A DNA stretch of 33,250 bases from Thermoflexales bacterium (GTDB taxonomy: Bacteria > Chloroflexota > Anaerolineae > J036 > Brachytrichaceae). Each line of letters opens with the position of its first letter. Position 1 is the stretch's first letter. Position numbers and translations under genes: made by a program. Location: assembly GCA_025056965.1 (NCBI GenBank), contig JANWVF010000054.1:1-33250 (forward strand). The letters are read 5' to 3'. The notes under the pieces are model-generated. The model ran no database searches, was not told the DNA's origin, and saw nothing but the letters and a program-made list of their open reading frames with translations. This document shows positions 22,093 through 30,075 of the stretch, in pieces.

Positions 22093-23391
22093 TCATCGCA
22101 GCGTGCAGTCGGCATCCAGGAGATTCTGGGCCTGAGTCTGGGCCACCAGAAGCGTATCCTCAAGCGGCTGGCCTTCGATGATCCGACGCAGCGCGCCGGA
22201 CAGTTCGGCCTGCACGCACGGCCAACCGCTGAACAGAGGCACCGGACGGGCAAGCGCCGCGCCGCGCTGCAGCAGCTTGGCGCGCAGCGCGTCGAGCGGC
22301 TGTTCCGGATTCGGCCGCATCAGGGCGAGCGCGGAGAGGCGTGCCGGGATCTCTCCGGTTTCGGTGGCCCAGTATGCCGTCTGCTGCGGCTCCAGCAACC
22401 AGCGCAGGAATTTCCATGCGACGCGCTGGCGATCGCGAGTGCGCTTTGGCACCACCCACAGCGGCGCGCGAATCGAGGCAGCCGGCGTGTTCGTCATCGC
22501 AGGCAACGTCCCTACGTCCAACTCAAAGTTCGCGCGCGCTTGCACGGCGCGCGCAAAGTCGCCGAGCTGGTCGGTGGAGACAAAGGCGAACAGCACACGT
22601 GCCGCGGCGAAATCATCGCGGCTGCGTTCCGTTGAGATGATGAGATATGCCTGACCGGATTGCAGATCATCCAGCAGCGACGTCAGCGCCGACACGGTGG
22701 CCGAGGAGGGAATTTGGAGTTGCGTCGTAGCCGGGTCGTAGATCGGCGCGCCGCGGGCATACAGCCAATCTATAGCCGAGCCGTCGTTGGGGTTAAACCC
22801 ATAGCATGCCGTGCCGAGAATCCGATCGGTCGCGTCTTCACACACCTTGTCGAAGGCTTCCCAGTTCGTCGGCATGTCGGCCTGGCCTAGGGAATTCAGC
22901 CAGTCGCGGTTGCCCAGCAACACCTGCGTCACGCCACCGAACGGCACGCCGAGCAGTTGGCCCTGCGGCGTGCGCCCTGCCTGCTGAACGAACGGGAACA
23001 GATCCGCTCGGTCGCCGGCATCCCAGTTCACCGTCGGATCGTCGCTATCGGCGTAAAGGTCAAGCGGAGAGAGCAAGGCGCGCCGGGCATAGAGCGCGGC
23101 TTCTTCCGGCAGGACGAGGGCAAGATCGGGCAGCAGACCGGTCGTCGCGCCCGCCAACAACGCGCGATGCTGCGCGGCAGGCTCACGCCGTTCGGCGATG
23201 ACGATAACGCCTTCGTCATTCGTCTGGTTCCAGCGATCCACGAGCTGAAGCAAGGCGCGTTCGCGCGCCTCGCTCAGCGTGTGCCATGCCACGATCACGC
23301 GGCGCGGCCAAGGGTCGGCGCATGCAGGAAGGGCGAGCGCGCCGATCATGGCCAGCATGCACGCGAGCCGGCGCTTGACGGCGCTGCTCAT
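22093..23391 (-). CDS. Extracellular solute-binding protein (ABC-type, sugar-binding class)
   Basis: A 432-residue solute-binding protein of the SBP_bac_1 class. A signal peptide or lipoprotein signal (about 1-24, ALPAC with a lipobox-like LPAC) is followed by the typical WHTLSEARERALLQLVDRWN and the folded domains. It delivers a ligand, probably a sugar, to an ABC transporter. No permease or ATPase gene is adjacent, so it is an orphan or belongs to a distant transporter. Its ATG overlaps the stop of the metallo-hydrolase gene upstream (ATGA), so the two are coupled. The ligand is unknown. Confidence 0.8.
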   Translation of the reverse strand: MSSAVKRRLACMLAMIGALALPACADPWPRRVIVAWHTLSEARERALLQLVDRWNQTNDEGVIVIAERREPAAQHRALLAGATTGLLPDLALVLPEEAALYARRALLSPLDLYADSDDPTVNWDAGDRADLFPFVQQAGRTPQGQLLGVPFGGVTQVLLGNRDWLNSLGQADMPTNWEAFDKVCEDATDRILGTACYGFNPNDGSAIDWLYARGAPIYDPATTQLQIPSSATVSALTSLLDDLQSGQAYLIISTERSRDDFAAARVLFAFVSTDQLGDFARAVQARANFELDVGTLPAMTNTPAASIRAPLWVVPKRTRDRQRVAWKFLRWLLEPQQTAYWATETGEIPARLSALALMRPNPEQPLDALRAKLLQRGAALARPVPLFSGWPCVQAELSGALRRIIEGQPLEDTLLVAQTQAQNLLDADCTLR

Positions 23392-24302
23392 GCTAACGTG
23401 CCTCCGTCTTCTGGCGAGACAACCGAGAACAACCCTTTGTCGTTGCGCGCCAGGCGGCCCACCGGCCGAAGCGTATCATGGCAAGAGACCAGTGTTGCGC
23501 CCTGCTGGAACGCCCAGAGCTGCCACCGGCGCTTGGTCTCGATGGTCACCATCGGCAACACGTCGTAGGCCGTGACCCACGGTAGGCGCTCGAAATGAAT
23601 CATGTAAGGGGCGAGATCGCCCAAGAGGAACACCGGCGGAGTGGTTCCCTCATCGGTGGGAGGCGCGACGATCACGCTTTGGTGGCCGGCAGTGTGACCG
23701 GGCGTGGGCACGACGCGCACGCAGGGAGTGATGCACGCCTCACCGTCCAGCAGGGTCAAGACGCCATGCTGCATGAGCGGAACGAAGTTCTCGGCAAAGT
23801 AGGTGTTGCGCGTGCGCTCGTTCGGATGTGTCGCATCCTCATACTCCCGGCTCTGCACATAGTAGCGCGCCCGGGGGAACGTCGGCACAACAGCGGGACG
23901 AGATGACTGCGTATCTTGGCAGAGCGTAGTCGCCCAGCCGGAATGGTCGCCGTGCAGGTGGGTGAAAATCACGATGTCAATGTCTTCTGGGCCCAGGCCG
24001 CACCGCGCGAGGTCATCGAGGAGCGTGCCGCGAGGCCGGCGCACGTCATACTGCGTCGCGATCAGGTCGTTCGGTTTGTCGCCCACCCCGCAGTCCACCA
24101 GGATGCGCTGACCGTCGGCCTCGATTAACACACAGCGCAGCTCCTGCGGGACGCGATTGAGCTCATCGGGCGGTAGCAGTTTCATCCATCGAGTGCGCGG
24201 CACCAGGCCGAATGTGCCACCGCCATCCCAGTAGGATGTGCCATCGCTCAGCAAGTGGATGCGCGCCGAACCGCAGTGTAGTGTGATGGGATTTACATCC
24301 AT
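23388..24302 (-). CDS. Metallo-beta-lactamase-fold hydrolase
   Basis: A 304-residue MBL-fold protein. Metal ligands are HLHGDH (His115, His117, Asp119, His120), His203 in PTPGHTAGH, Asp229 in LLGDLAPY and His275 in SCHDTLRP, all in the expected order, so it should bind two metals. Known members with similar layout are lactonases and related hydrolases; the exact substrate cannot be told. Its stop overlaps the ATG of the solute-binding protein gene. It is the first gene of a minus-strand run that leads to cofD and cofC. The divergent trxA gene begins 149 bases away. Confidence 0.85.
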   Translation of the reverse strand: MDVNPITLHCGSARIHLLSDGTSYWDGGGTFGLVPRTRWMKLLPPDELNRVPQELRCVLIEADGQRILVDCGVGDKPNDLIATQYDVRRPRGTLLDDLARCGLGPEDIDIVIFTHLHGDHSGWATTLCQDTQSSRPAVVPTFPRARYYVQSREYEDATHPNERTRNTYFAENFVPLMQHGVLTLLDGEACITPCVRVVPTPGHTAGHQSVIVAPPTDEGTTPPVFLLGDLAPYMIHFERLPWVTAYDVLPMVTIETKRRWQLWAFQQGATLVSCHDTLRPVGRLARNDKGLFSVVSPEDGGTLA

Positions 24303-24380
24303 ACTTTATTCGCCAGCCAGCTACTATAGCGTGAGCCGTACTTCAGCGCCCTCTCTTATGCTCCGGTAATCTCACCGCGG

Positions 24381-24447
24381 TATGATCACGATTCTAGAAA
24401 GAATGGCCGGGTCGCCCCGGGCTAATGAATTCAACTGAGGAGAAAGG
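24381..24447 (+). promoter_or_regulatory. Candidate trxA -10 box and Shine-Dalgarno
   Basis: TATGAT at 24381-24386 is a fair -10 match without a convincing -35. GAGGAGAAAGG at 24437-24447, three bases from the ATG at 24451, is a strong ribosome-binding region. The leader of about 60 bases otherwise shows nothing. Confidence 0.35.
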
Positions 24448-24450
24448 ATC

Positions 24451-24777
24451 ATGGCAAAACCAATCGTTCTGACCGACGCCACCTTTGAGGATGTAGTGGA
24501 GAAGAGCAAGGGTGTAACGCTCGTGGACTTTTGGGCTGAATGGTGCGGCCCTTGCAAGATGATCGCACCGATCGTCGAGCAGATCGCCGAAGAGAACGAA
24601 GGCAAACTCGTCGTCGGCAAGCTCGACGTGGACGCGAACAGCGAGACCGCAATGAAGTTTGGCGTGATGAGCATCCCGACGCTGATCCTCTTTAAGGATG
24701 GTGAGCCGGTAGAGCGCCTCGTCGGCTATCGCCCCAAGGAACAGCTCATGGCCAAGATTCGCCCGCATTTGAGCTAA
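24451..24777 (+). CDS. trxA: Thioredoxin
   Basis: A 108-residue thioredoxin with active site WCGPC (Cys32, Cys35) and the cis-proline motif SIPT (Pro76). [18 protein letters not shown] is textbook. It reduces disulfides in cytosolic proteins, fed by thioredoxin reductase, which is not in the window. It is single-gene, plus strand, with strong ribosome-binding site, and faces the mreC gene in convergent orientation across a hairpin. Confidence 0.96.
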   Translation: MAKPIVLTDATFEDVVEKSKGVTLVDFWAEWCGPCKMIAPIVEQIAEENEGKLVVGKLDVDANSETAMKFGVMSIPTLILFKDGEPVERLVGYRPKEQLMAKIRPHLS

Positions 24778-24802
24778 GTGCCCCCTCGCTCGTCTTAATT
24801 CG

Positions 24803-24838
24803 CCGTTCCGGGCGCCGACATATTTGCGCTCGGAACGG
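24803..24838. terminator. Bidirectional terminator-like hairpin between trxA and mreC
   Basis: CCGTTCCG (24803-24810) pairs perfectly with CGGAACGG (24831-24838), and GGCGC inside it pairs with GCGCT including one G-U, for 13 base pairs around a 10-base loop. It lies between convergent stops at 24777 and 24873. No T tract follows, so it may act as a hairpin-only or factor-assisted terminator. Confidence 0.55.
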
Positions 24839-24872
24839 TCACTTGCTCGATTGCGCCGCTTCACAACAGCAG

Positions 24873-25796
24873 CTACGGCGCCGTCGAGATCGGCGGGGTC
24901 GCTTGTGAGGCGAGCGGTCGCGTGATGACCAGGACGGTCTCAAGCTTGTCGAAATCCACGCCCGGGCGCACGATCGCTTGGCGCGATGTCTCGACATCCT
25001 GGCTAATCACGCGCTCAACGACGCCTACCGGCAAAGCCTGAGGCAAAGTGCCGCCCAGCCCGCTGGTCACGATCAAGTCGCCCGGCTTCAACTCCTCGGT
25101 CTGTAGAACGTTCTGCAATAGCAAGACTCCTTCGCTGGTGCCGGCTACTGTGCCCGAGGCGCGCGACTCGACCAAGCGGACGTTAATAAACGACGCCGGA
25201 TCGGTGAGCAGTTGCACCTGCGATGTAGCGTAGCTTACCTCGCCAATGCGCCCCACCAGCGCCCCGCCCCCCGCGACCACCGGCATACCGATGCGGATGC
25301 CGTCGCGCTCGCCTACGTCTATGGTCACGTAGCGCAGGAATGGGCTGACCTCACCGGCGATCACGTTGGCGCACTTGCCGGCATCCGACGCCGTGGGCGG
25401 CGTGTCCTTGCAGCGGATGGCGTCACCGATGCCGATTACATCAGCGCCCACCAGCTCGTAGGCAGGGTTGTCGTTGGCAAACTTCAGCAGGTCGCGATAT
25501 TGTCGAACCTCAGCCTGGAATTCGCGCAAACGAATATTCTCTGCCCGCAGCGCGCTCACTTCGCGCTGGAGCGCCTCGGTGCGGGCGCGCAAGTCCACCA
25601 ACCCCTCCGCGGAGCGGAAGAAGTTGTTGAAGGCGCGCGCGACGTCGCTGACGGCACGTTGGAGCGGCCCGACGACGATGGAGAGCGGCCCTTGGGTGAT
25701 CGGCGTGCGCGATAGAAAGTTCAGCATGAGCAAGATCACGCTGATCGCCAGAAGCAAGCTAACCAGGATCGGAGACGCCGAGCGAGGACGACCCAT
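24873..25796 (-). CDS. mreC: Rod-shape protein MreC
   Basis: A 307-residue MreC. A membrane helix (about 10-28) follows a short cytoplasmic tail, then a coiled coil (about 62-105, with ARTEALQREVSALRAENIRL). The extracytoplasmic beta domain carries VTIDVGERDGIRIGMPVV and GLGGTLPQALPVGVV. A short stretch with two Cys (IRCKDTPPTASDAGKC) is inserted near 129-144, unusual for the family. MreC scaffolds the elongasome that links MreB to cell-wall synthesis. It lies 61 bases after mreB; mreD, normally next, is absent at this site. Confidence 0.9.
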   Translation of the reverse strand: MGRPRSASPILVSLLLAISVILLMLNFLSRTPITQGPLSIVVGPLQRAVSDVARAFNNFFRSAEGLVDLRARTEALQREVSALRAENIRLREFQAEVRQYRDLLKFANDNPAYELVGADVIGIGDAIRCKDTPPTASDAGKCANVIAGEVSPFLRYVTIDVGERDGIRIGMPVVAGGGALVGRIGEVSYATSQVQLLTDPASFINVRLVESRASGTVAGTSEGVLLLQNVLQTEELKPGDLIVTSGLGGTLPQALPVGVVERVISQDVETSRQAIVRPGVDFDKLETVLVITRPLASQATPPISTAP

Positions 25797-25857
25797 AGGG
25801 CTAAGGGATTAAGCACCGGCCGGCACAGCCGAGCATCAACTCTCGCGATCGTCGCAT

Positions 25858-26949
25858 TTAGGCGACGCGCCGCAAACCGCCTGTCGCCGCTTGGGAGGTG
25901 CTGTTGCGCTCCAGGCCGATCAAAACGGGGCGCAACTCATCGAGGTTCGACAGCACGACCTCTGCGCCACGCGCCACGCACGTAAGGGCGTCTTCGGCGA
26001 CCCAGGTGTGAATGTTGGTCTCGTCGGCGATGCGCTCGACCAGCCCCTGCAATAGCGCGCCGCCGCCGGCCAGCGCGATGCCGGTCTCCATCAGGTCGGC
26101 CACCAATTCCGGCGGCGTCTCATCCAGCGTGCTGCGCACCGTCTCGACGATCGTGTTGACCGAGTTCGAGAGCGCCTCGCGAATCTCAATCGAAGACACC
26201 TCGACCGATTCCGGCAGCCCCGTCACCAGGTTGCGACCGCGCAGCGTCATGGTCTTCTCCTCGGGCAACGCGAAGGCCGATCCGATGGCGATCTTGATCT
26301 TCTCTGCCATGCGCTCGCCGATCAGCAAGTTGTACTTTTGGCGCGCGTAGTTGATGATGTCCTCATCCATCTCGTCGCCGGCAACGCGGATCGAGCGGCT
26401 GACTACGATGCCGCCCAGGGCGAACACGGCCACCTCGGTTGTGCCGCCGCCGATGTCCACCACCATCGAGCCGTGCGCCTCGGTCACCGGCAAGCCGGCG
26501 CCGATGGCCGCTGCCATCGGCTCCTCGATCAGATACACTTCGCGCGCACCGGCAGAAAGCGCCGCATCGTAAACTGCCCGCTTTTCCACTTCTGTCACGC
26601 CGGAGGGGATGCCGATTACCACCCGTGGCCGAGGCACGTTGAACAGGTTGCGGCTGTGCGCCTTGCGGATGAAGTAATCGAGCATCGCCTCGGTGATTTC
26701 AAAGTCGGAGATCACACCATCACGCAGCGGACGGATGGCGACGATCTTGGCAGGCGTACGTCCCACCATTTCCTTGGCCTCAGCGCCGACCGCGAGCACT
26801 TGGCGCGTCTTGCGGTTGATGGCAACCCATGACGGCTCGTTGATCACAATCCCCTTGCCGCGCACGGCGACCAGCGTATTGGCCGTGCCTAGGTCAATTC
26901 CTAAGTCGAGCGAAAACAGCCCGAGAAACCTGTCTATGATGCTCGGCAT
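25858..26949 (-). CDS. mreB: Rod-shape determining protein MreB
   Basis: A 363-residue bacterial actin. Nucleotide motifs: DLGIDLGTANTLVAVRGKG near residue 15 and MVVDIGGGTTEVAVFALGG near 160; AGGGALLQGL near 295 completes the set. It polymerises on the membrane and directs lateral wall growth. It is followed by mreC. The C-terminus (about 345-363) is a little longer than in Escherichia coli. Its start is confirmed by the family sequence beginning around SIIDRFLGLFSLDLGIDLGT. Confidence 0.96.
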   Translation of the reverse strand: MPSIIDRFLGLFSLDLGIDLGTANTLVAVRGKGIVINEPSWVAINRKTRQVLAVGAEAKEMVGRTPAKIVAIRPLRDGVISDFEITEAMLDYFIRKAHSRNLFNVPRPRVVIGIPSGVTEVEKRAVYDAALSAGAREVYLIEEPMAAAIGAGLPVTEAHGSMVVDIGGGTTEVAVFALGGIVVSRSIRVAGDEMDEDIINYARQKYNLLIGERMAEKIKIAIGSAFALPEEKTMTLRGRNLVTGLPESVEVSSIEIREALSNSVNTIVETVRSTLDETPPELVADLMETGIALAGGGALLQGLVERIADETNIHTWVAEDALTCVARGAEVVLSNLDELRPVLIGLERNSTSQAATGGLRRVA

Positions 26950-27248
26950 GTCTCAGTCCTCACCTACTAGGGTGCCCTTAAGCGTTAAACACATATTGAG
27001 CCCTCTCCCTTACGCTCCTCTCTCGATTTCTTCATCACAGGGAGGATACGCGCATCTCACGCCTGCGCTCGTCGTCCATCTCGATTCGATTCACCTACGC
27101 TCAACCCTCTTCAATGGGGGAAGGCTAGGTAACAGCACACCGCGTTCTCGCAGTGGGCTATCCCCGTCCATCGTTCGTCCGGGCAGCAGCCTCAGGCGCA
27201 TTTAGAATCGCTGCGCGATTCCGGGATGTTCAACGCATCTACCTCTAT

Positions 27249-27254
27249 ATTATA
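27249..27254 (-). promoter_or_regulatory. Candidate -10 box upstream of mreB
   Basis: A perfect TATAAT on the minus strand about 300 bases upstream of the mreB ATG. The matching -35 is poor, so this is a weak candidate only. A long mreB leader would be implied. Confidence 0.35.
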
Positions 27255-27436
27255 GTTGACCCGCCGCAAAAGCCCTAAGATCGGTGCGTTTTGCCGGGAG
27301 CCGGCGCGTGTGAACATGGGACGCGGCCTAGAGGACTGCGCTGCCGACGGCCAGCACAGTCGGGAAACGCGCGTCCGGCCAAACTTATCCTCGGCAAACG
27401 TTCCTTTGGGCATTTGTCGGATGACAAGTTATCCAC

Positions 27437-27441
27437 AGGAG
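27437..27441 (+). promoter_or_regulatory. Shine-Dalgarno that decides the proC start
   Basis: AGGAG lies 12 bases before the ATG at 27454. The ATG at 27421 lies upstream of this site and has no such signal, and the family sequence (FIGGGVMGEAMIKSLL) begins six residues after 27454, so 27454 is preferred. Confidence 0.55.
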
Positions 27442-27453
27442 ATTCACAGGACT

Positions 27454-28293
27454 ATGCTCTTCAATTCACAAGTCGCGTTCATCGGCGGTGGCGTCATGGG
27501 TGAGGCCATGATCAAAAGCCTACTGCGCTCCGGCACATTGCAGCCCGAGCAGATTACGCTCTCCGAACCGAACACCGACCGGCGCAGCTTGGTCAGCGAT
27601 CAATACGGCGTGCACGCCTACGCCGACAATGCCAGCTGCGCGCAGCAGGCTGACGTGATCGTGCTGGCCGTCAAGCCCCAGGTGATGGATCGGGTGCTGG
27701 AAGACTTGCGCGGGGCGATTCGCCCGGACGCGCTGGTCTTCTCAATCGCAGCCGGCATTTCGATCGCCACACTGCGCGAAGGTCTAGGCGGCCACGACCG
27801 CATCGTGCGCGTCATGCCCAATACGCCGGCGCAGATCGGTCAAGGCATCTCGGTTTGGACTTGCACCGATGCGGTCACCGACGTGCAGCGCGAGCAGGCC
27901 ATCCTCATCCTGAAGGCCATGGGCGACGAGATCTTCGTGGAAGACGAGGAGTATCTCGACATGGCGACGGCCCTCAGCGGCACCGGCCCGGCCTATGTCT
28001 TCCTGTTCATGGAAGCGTTGATAGACGCCGGCGTTCACATGGGCTTCTCGCGCCCCATCGCCGAGCGGCTAGTGATCCAGACCATCCGGGGCAGCATCGA
28101 ATATGCGGCCGTCTCCAAGCTGCACGCCGCGCAACTGCGCAACCAGGTCACCTCGCCGGGCGGCACAACGGCCGCCGCGCTCTACCAGCTCGAGAAAGGC
28201 GCTTTCCGCACGGTAATCTCGAAAGCGGTGTGGGCCGCCTACGAGCGCAGCCTTCAACTCGGTCGCAAGAAAGGAGGAGTTGGACACGACTAG
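27454..28293 (+). CDS. proC: Pyrroline-5-carboxylate reductase
   Basis: A 279-residue ProC. The NAD(P)-binding motif FIGGGVMGEAMIKSLLRSG lies at about residues 8-26. Later motifs are VLAVKPQVM, RVMPNTPAQIGQG and TALSGTGPAYVFLFMEALIDAGV. LRNQVTSPGGTTAAALYQLE near 228 is the dimer-forming, substrate-binding stretch. It catalyses the last step of proline synthesis. Two further upstream ATGs (27256, 27421) give unlike sequence. It converges on the GroEL-like gene, whose stop lies five bases away, so their transcripts may collide. Confidence 0.93.
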   Translation: MLFNSQVAFIGGGVMGEAMIKSLLRSGTLQPEQITLSEPNTDRRSLVSDQYGVHAYADNASCAQQADVIVLAVKPQVMDRVLEDLRGAIRPDALVFSIAAGISIATLREGLGGHDRIVRVMPNTPAQIGQGISVWTCTDAVTDVQREQAILILKAMGDEIFVEDEEYLDMATALSGTGPAYVFLFMEALIDAGVHMGFSRPIAERLVIQTIRGSIEYAAVSKLHAAQLRNQVTSPGGTTAAALYQLEKGAFRTVISKAVWAAYERSLQLGRKKGGVGHD

Positions 28294-28298
28294 CGACC

Positions 28299-29981
28299 TC
28301 AAGGGTGAGTCGCAGTGGCCGGCTTGCGGTGGTGCACCACAGCGTCGGTCGTGATCACGGTCGCCGCCATGCTGCCGGCCACGCGCACCGCGCGCTCGAT
28401 CACCTCTGCCGAGTCTACGATGCCTGCGGCCAACATGTCCACGACGCGGCCGCTCCGCACGTCGAATCCCGCATGCGCGCGCGCATCGGCATCTAGCGCC
28501 GCGCGCACCTGACCGGCGACGTCGGAGGGATCGAAGCCGGCATTTGCGGCGATCGTCATCAGCGGCGCTTCGAGAGCAAGGGCTAGGCAGCGCATGCCGA
28601 AGGCGACGTCGTCATCCTTTCGCTCGTGGTTGCTCAATAACGCCTGGGCAGCTTTGAAGAGTGCCGCGCCGCCGCCGGCTACGTAGCCGCGCCCGGCGGC
28701 CATCTGCAGCGATCGGGATAGGCGCACCGCCTCGTCGCGGCGGCTCTCCTGCAGCTTATTGGTCGCTGCGCCGACCCGCAGGATGGCCAGCCCGCCGCAC
28801 AGCCGACCGAGGCGCATGCGCAGCTCGGCAACCTCTTCCAGGTCTCGGGTTTCGTCAATCTTCCGGCGCACCGAGGCAATTGCATCGCGCAGCGCGATCG
28901 GATCGCGTTTGCCGCCGATGATCCCGAACTGGCGCGCCGTTGCCCAGGCTCGCCGCACATTGCCGACATCCTCCGGCGTCAATTTGGCGAGCGCGGCCGA
29001 GTTGCCCATCAGAATGCGCGCGCCGGTAAGGGCCGACAGATCTTGCAGGGCGATGGCGCGCTTGGCGTCGAAGCCCGGCGCCTTGACCGGCAGGACGCTC
29101 AGCGCGCCGCTCAACTTAGCCTGGATCAGCACGGCTTTGGCCTCGTCGCTCAGGTCGCCGGCCACGATGAGCGCGCTGCGGTGGCCGAAATTGTAGAGAC
29201 GCCGCAAGCCCTCCAGCACATCCACCGCCGCGTCAAGCTTGCCGTCCAGCAAGATCACGGCAGCATCGAAGATGCGGGCCACGGACTGCGCAGGGTCGGT
29301 GGCAAAGCCAGCTGCCAACCACGGCGCGTCCCACATCGCGCCCTCGATGTATTCGCGATCTATGCGGCGCGCCTCGTTGTTGACGACGTGAATCGCACCA
29401 TCCGGGCCGAGAATCTCCACTACCTCCACCAACATATCGCGCAGCTCGGCGTCGTGGCAGACCGACTTGGCCAAGGCCGCTAGCATCTCGCGGTTGCGCC
29501 GTCCGCTCGTCGGACGCAGCGTGAATGTGCGCAGCAGCGCGGATGCCCGCGCTACACCCTGTTCAATGCCCTTGCGCAACAGCGCCGGATGCGCGCCGGC
29601 GGCGATGGCGCGCACCGCTTGCTGCACCAGCGCCTGGGCAATCGTCGCCATGGTGGCCGACCCATCGCCGCAGGTCTGATACATGCGCCAAAGCGCATGA
29701 CGCATCATCATCAAGCCGACGTCCGCGGTCGGATCGGCAATCTCGATGATGCGGCGGGCAATGGTCGCGGCATCGTCGAGTAACTCCGGCGGGCGGCTGC
29801 GCATCATGGCTTCGATGCCGACGTGGCGCGGCAGCGGGCCGAGCGTTGGCTTCACAGCTTCGGCGAGCAAGTTAATGCCGTCGAGGAGATTAGGGTGAAA
29901 GACGACCGAGGGACGAATGCGATGGTTGCGCCGGCGGGTCGTCTGCGCGCGTGAAGTCAGGAAGCGATGCGACTTGGGCAT
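28299..29981 (-). CDS. Divergent GroEL-like (cpn60/TCP-1 family) protein
   Basis: A 560-residue protein with chaperonin fold motifs but far from standard GroEL. KPTLGP (44-49) and CGDGSATMAT (104-113, for GroEL GDGTTTAT) keep the phosphate loop and Asp106; Asp69 may replace Asp52. GYVAGGGAALF (432-442) and LRVGAATNKLQ (401-411) match the lower equatorial region. The catalytic Asp398 of GroEL has no clean counterpart: the nearest acids are Asp416 and Glu417, with about three extra residues before GGG. The C-terminal GGM tail is absent and the first 30 residues are basic and extended. No groES is adjacent. A second, specialised chaperonin-like protein is likely; folding activity is unproven. 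Confidence 0.85.
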   Translation of the reverse strand: MPKSHRFLTSRAQTTRRRNHRIRPSVVFHPNLLDGINLLAEAVKPTLGPLPRHVGIEAMMRSRPPELLDDAATIARRIIEIADPTADVGLMMMRHALWRMYQTCGDGSATMATIAQALVQQAVRAIAAGAHPALLRKGIEQGVARASALLRTFTLRPTSGRRNREMLAALAKSVCHDAELRDMLVEVVEILGPDGAIHVVNNEARRIDREYIEGAMWDAPWLAAGFATDPAQSVARIFDAAVILLDGKLDAAVDVLEGLRRLYNFGHRSALIVAGDLSDEAKAVLIQAKLSGALSVLPVKAPGFDAKRAIALQDLSALTGARILMGNSAALAKLTPEDVGNVRRAWATARQFGIIGGKRDPIALRDAIASVRRKIDETRDLEEVAELRMRLGRLCGGLAILRVGAATNKLQESRRDEAVRLSRSLQMAAGRGYVAGGGAALFKAAQALLSNHERKDDDVAFGMRCLALALEAPLMTIAANAGFDPSDVAGQVRAALDADARAHAGFDVRSGRVVDMLAAGIVDSAEVIERAVRVAGSMAATVITTDAVVHHRKPATATHP

Positions 29982-30075
29982 GACATGCGCATTTTACAAA
30001 CACCTCACCGACAGGCGGCAGTTTGGCGCGCTTGACGCGCGCCAGCCAAACGCCCACCCGACTACAATCCGGCAC

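Larger units (their letters stand above)
26950..27453. other. Intergenic region between mreB and proC
   Basis: About 500 bases without a convincing gene. Open frames crossing it, including an in-frame extension of proC beginning at 27256, show no family sequence. A perfect TATAAT lies on the minus strand at 27254-27249 and could serve mreB; no good -35 accompanies it (TTAGGG at 18 bases is weak), and it would give a 300-base leader. The proC side ends with a Shine-Dalgarno and a DnaA-box-like word. Confidence 0.6.

Noticed and set aside
27429-27437. A perfect DnaA-box word, TTATCCACA, just before proC
   Set aside because: Only one such box is seen, without a cluster, AT-rich unwinding region or dnaA/dnaN genes. 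It overlaps a Shine-Dalgarno, so chance is likely and an origin is not supported.
27256-27453. N-terminal extension of proC by 66 codons
   Set aside because: The extension precedes the Rossmann motif by far more than any ProC, and a Shine-Dalgarno supports 27454.
29917-30075. N-terminal extension of the M29 peptidase
   Set aside because: It is read through the start of the divergent GroEL-like gene and is basic, unlike the family start at 30076.
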